Origin: Streptomyces aurantiacus
Lineage (GTDB): Bacteria > Actinomycetota > Actinomycetes > Streptomycetales > Streptomycetaceae
Direction: 5' to 3'
Assembly: GCF_027107535.1 (NCBI RefSeq)
Contig: NZ_CP114283.1
Span: 2,480,001 to 2,544,000, forward strand
Length of the DNA stretch: 64,000 bases
Shown here: piece after piece, positions 62,344 through 64,000 of the stretch
How the letters are laid out: each line of letters starts with the position of its first letter
Numbering within the stretch: the stretch's first letter is position 1
Program-made: the position numbers and the translations under genes
Notes under the pieces: generated by a model
The model's database searches: none
What the model saw: only the letters and a program-made list of their open reading frames with translations
Told to the model about the DNA's origin: nothing

Positions 62344-64000
62344 GCGGCTCCGAGCCCCCGTCGCTGGTGATCGTGGGAGCCGGACCGCGAGGGACCGGAG
62401 TCCTGGAGCGGATCGCCGCCAACGCGCCCGAGCTGTACGCCGGTTCGGCACCGGCCGGTCCGGGCCTCGACGTGCACCTCGTCGACCCGTACCCGCCGGG
62501 CGGCGGACGCATCTGGCGCGAGGAGCAGCCGCCGCTGCTGTGGATGAACTCGCAGGCCCAGGACGTCACCATGTTCACCGACGAGACCGTGGACATGGCC
62601 GGACCCGTACGGGAGGGGCCCACCCTGCACGAGTGGGCCCGGCTCGACGGACGCGTCTTCGCGGACCGGCGACGGCAGGGCGCCTACCTGCGCTGGGTGT
62701 ACGAGCAGACCGTCGCCGCGCTCCCGCCGGGCATCCGTGTCCACCACCACCCCCGCCGCGCGGTACGGGTCGGAGGCCCACGCGAGGGGCGTCAGCAGGT
62801 GTGGCTGGCGGGCCGGCCGCGTCCGCTCCTCGCCGATCTCGTCGTCCTCACCCTCGGCCATCTGGACGCCGAACCCGACGAGGAACAGCGCCGGTTGGGG
62901 GCGTACGCCCGCGTCCACGACCTCGTCCACCTGCCACCGGACTTCACCGTCGACAGCGACCTGTCCGCCCTCGCCCCCGGCGAACCGGTGCTCGTACGCG
63001 GTTTCGGGCTCGCCTTCGTCGACCTGATGGTCCTCCTCACGGAAGGACGCGGCGGCCGCTACGAGACCGACGCCGAAGGGCAGTTGACGTACCGGGCGTC
63101 CGGACGCGAGCCCGTGCTGCACGTCGGGTCCCGCCGCGGAGTCCCGTACCACTCGAAGATCGGCTACGACTGGACCGGTGAACGGCCGCCGCTGCCCCGG
63201 TTCTTCGGACCCGAGGCGGTGGACGGACTACTGGCGCGCCCGGCGGGCTTCGACTTCCGGCGGGACGCGCTGCCGCTCGTCGAGAAGGAGCTGGGCTTCG
63301 CCCACTACCACCGGCTGTTCGCGGCGCACCCCGACCGCACGGCCATGACCTGGACGGACTTCGAGGGGAGATACGAGAAGTACACCGCCGCCGACAGCGC
63401 CGGTATCCGGGCCCTGGTCGCCTCCGCCGTGCCCGATCCCGCCGACCGGCTGGACCTGGCGGCGCTCGACCGGCCACTGGCCGAGGCGCGGCACACCTCG
63501 TACGACGCCCTCCAGGGCAGCCTGCGAGCGTACGTCGAGGCGGATCTGACCAGACGTCACGACCCGGTGCACAGCCCGGACCTGGCCGTCTTCCTCGGAC
63601 TCCTCTCCGTCTACGGGCAGTTGGTGCGGCTCGGCGACATCGGGCCCTGGTGGCACGGCTTCTTCAGCCACCTCGCGTCGGGGCCGCCCGGACCGCGCCT
63701 GCGGCAGATGCTCGCTCTGTCACGGGCCGGAGTGCTGCGGTTCCTGGGCGCGGGCATGACCGTGTCCGCCTCGGACGGGGTCTTCCGGGCCGGGAGCGCC
63801 ACCGTGCCGGGGGAGTACGTCGAGGCCCGCGCGCTCGTCGAGGCACGGCTGCCGCACCCCACGGTCGAGCGGACACGGGACACCCTGCTGCGCGAGCTGT
63901 ACGCCGAAGGGGCCGCCGCGACGCCCGAGGGGCTGCTGGCCGTGGACCCCGCCGACGGGCGCGTCCTCGACCGGTCCGGCACCCCGCACCCGCGACGCTT
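62340..64000 (+). CDS. FAD/NAD(P)-binding oxidoreductase (partial, runs off the window)
   Basis: At least 553 residues, open to the right edge. The dinucleotide motif LVIVGAGPRGTGVLERIAAN opens the protein, followed by DVHLVDPYPPGGGRIW and LLWMNSQAQDVTMFTDETVD, matching the NAD_binding_9 group of FAD-dependent proteins. LVVLTLGHLDAEPDEEQ looks like the second nucleotide block. Substrate unknown. ATG 62340 has GGAG 8 nt upstream and is overlapped by the small ORF's stop (ATGA). The 3' end and any later operon genes are outside the window. Confidence 0.85.
   Translation, partial: MSGSEPPSLVIVGAGPRGTGVLERIAANAPELYAGSAPAGPGLDVHLVDPYPPGGGRIWREEQPPLLWMNSQAQDVTMFTDETVDMAGPVREGPTLHEWARLDGRVFADRRRQGAYLRWVYEQTVAALPPGIRVHHHPRRAVRVGGPREGRQQVWLAGRPRPLLADLVVLTLGHLDAEPDEEQRRLGAYARVHDLVHLPPDFTVDSDLSALAPGEPVLVRGFGLAFVDLMVLLTEGRGGRYETDAEGQLTYRASGREPVLHVGSRRGVPYHSKIGYDWTGERPPLPRFFGPEAVDGLLARPAGFDFRRDALPLVEKELGFAHYHRLFAAHPDRTAMTWTDFEGRYEKYTAADSAGIRALVASAVPDPADRLDLAALDRPLAEARHTSYDALQGSLRAYVEADLTRRHDPVHSPDLAVFLGLLSVYGQLVRLGDIGPWWHGFFSHLASGPPGPRLRQMLALSRAGVLRFLGAGMTVSASDGVFRAGSATVPGEYVEARALVEARLPHPTVERTRDTLLRELYAEGAAATPEGLLAVDPADGRVLDRSGTPHPRR

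Overview
The window reads as a stretch of a Streptomyces chromosome. Base composition is very GC-rich, codon third positions are almost all G or C, GTG and TTG starts are common, and stop/start overlaps (ATGA, GTGA, TTGA) are frequent. The gene order also fits what I know of Streptomyces core chromosomes: pyrG next to a Nudix hydrolase, parA-scpA-scpB-rluB, cmk-plsC-der and tlyA-nadK-recN. No phage, IS element, integrase, CRISPR array or complete tRNA was seen.

Layout. 1-413: end of an rRNA operon (23S 3' end, 5S, terminator). 484-5455: Arg/Asp/Gly-repeat protein with a helical C-terminal domain, DUF1015 protein and HAD phosphatase. 5569-8709: FecCD/FecE iron-siderophore transporter under an iron box. 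8750-13246: SCP2-like protein, small protein, tlyA, nadK, recN. 13780-18603: glycosyltransferase, PucR-type regulator, GH15 hydrolase. 19075-25012: pyrG, ADP-ribose-type Nudix hydrolase, ATPase/TPR protein, alanine dehydrogenase. 25392-30314: parA, a small basic protein, scpA, scpB and rluB (chromosome organisation and rRNA modification). 30410-32383: NrtR-like regulator and ADP-ribosylglycohydrolase behind a promoter that overlaps a palindrome. 32420-34225: Tat/lipoprotein Rieske protein, DUF6529-like membrane protein, exported protein. 34512-39370: aroH-type chorismate mutase, prephenate dehydrogenase, a broken small gene, cmk, plsC, der.

39443-48253: two conserved hypotheticals, an Rpf/LysM cell-wall protein, and a branched-chain-type (Liv) ABC importer. 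In that importer LivH, LivM and LivG form one 1064-residue protein, and LivF has an Arg in place of the Walker A Lys. 48397-50501: a glycosyltransferase holding the only in-frame TTA codon I found in the window, and its coupled partner. 50614-53307: WYL regulator behind a 10-bp palindrome, and a stand-alone ctaD. 53720-59672: I78-type inhibitor, PAP2 phosphatase, PIG-V-like mannosyltransferase, DHA2 transporter, acyl-CoA dehydrogenase. 59722-64000: SepF-like SflA, a DUF5685-like protein with an extremely Cys-rich tail, an orphan leader peptide, and a 43-codon ORF coupled to an FAD/NAD(P) oxidoreductase that runs off the window.

Most of the window is conserved housekeeping. The points most worth a second look are the fused, apparently asymmetric Liv transporter, the NrtR-ADP-ribosylglycohydrolase operon and its operator, the coupled small ORF and orphan leader peptide at 61.9-62.3 kb, the TTA-containing glycosyltransferase, and the frameshifted zinc-ribbon/membrane gene at 36 kb. 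All calls come from reading the sequence; no database search was run.
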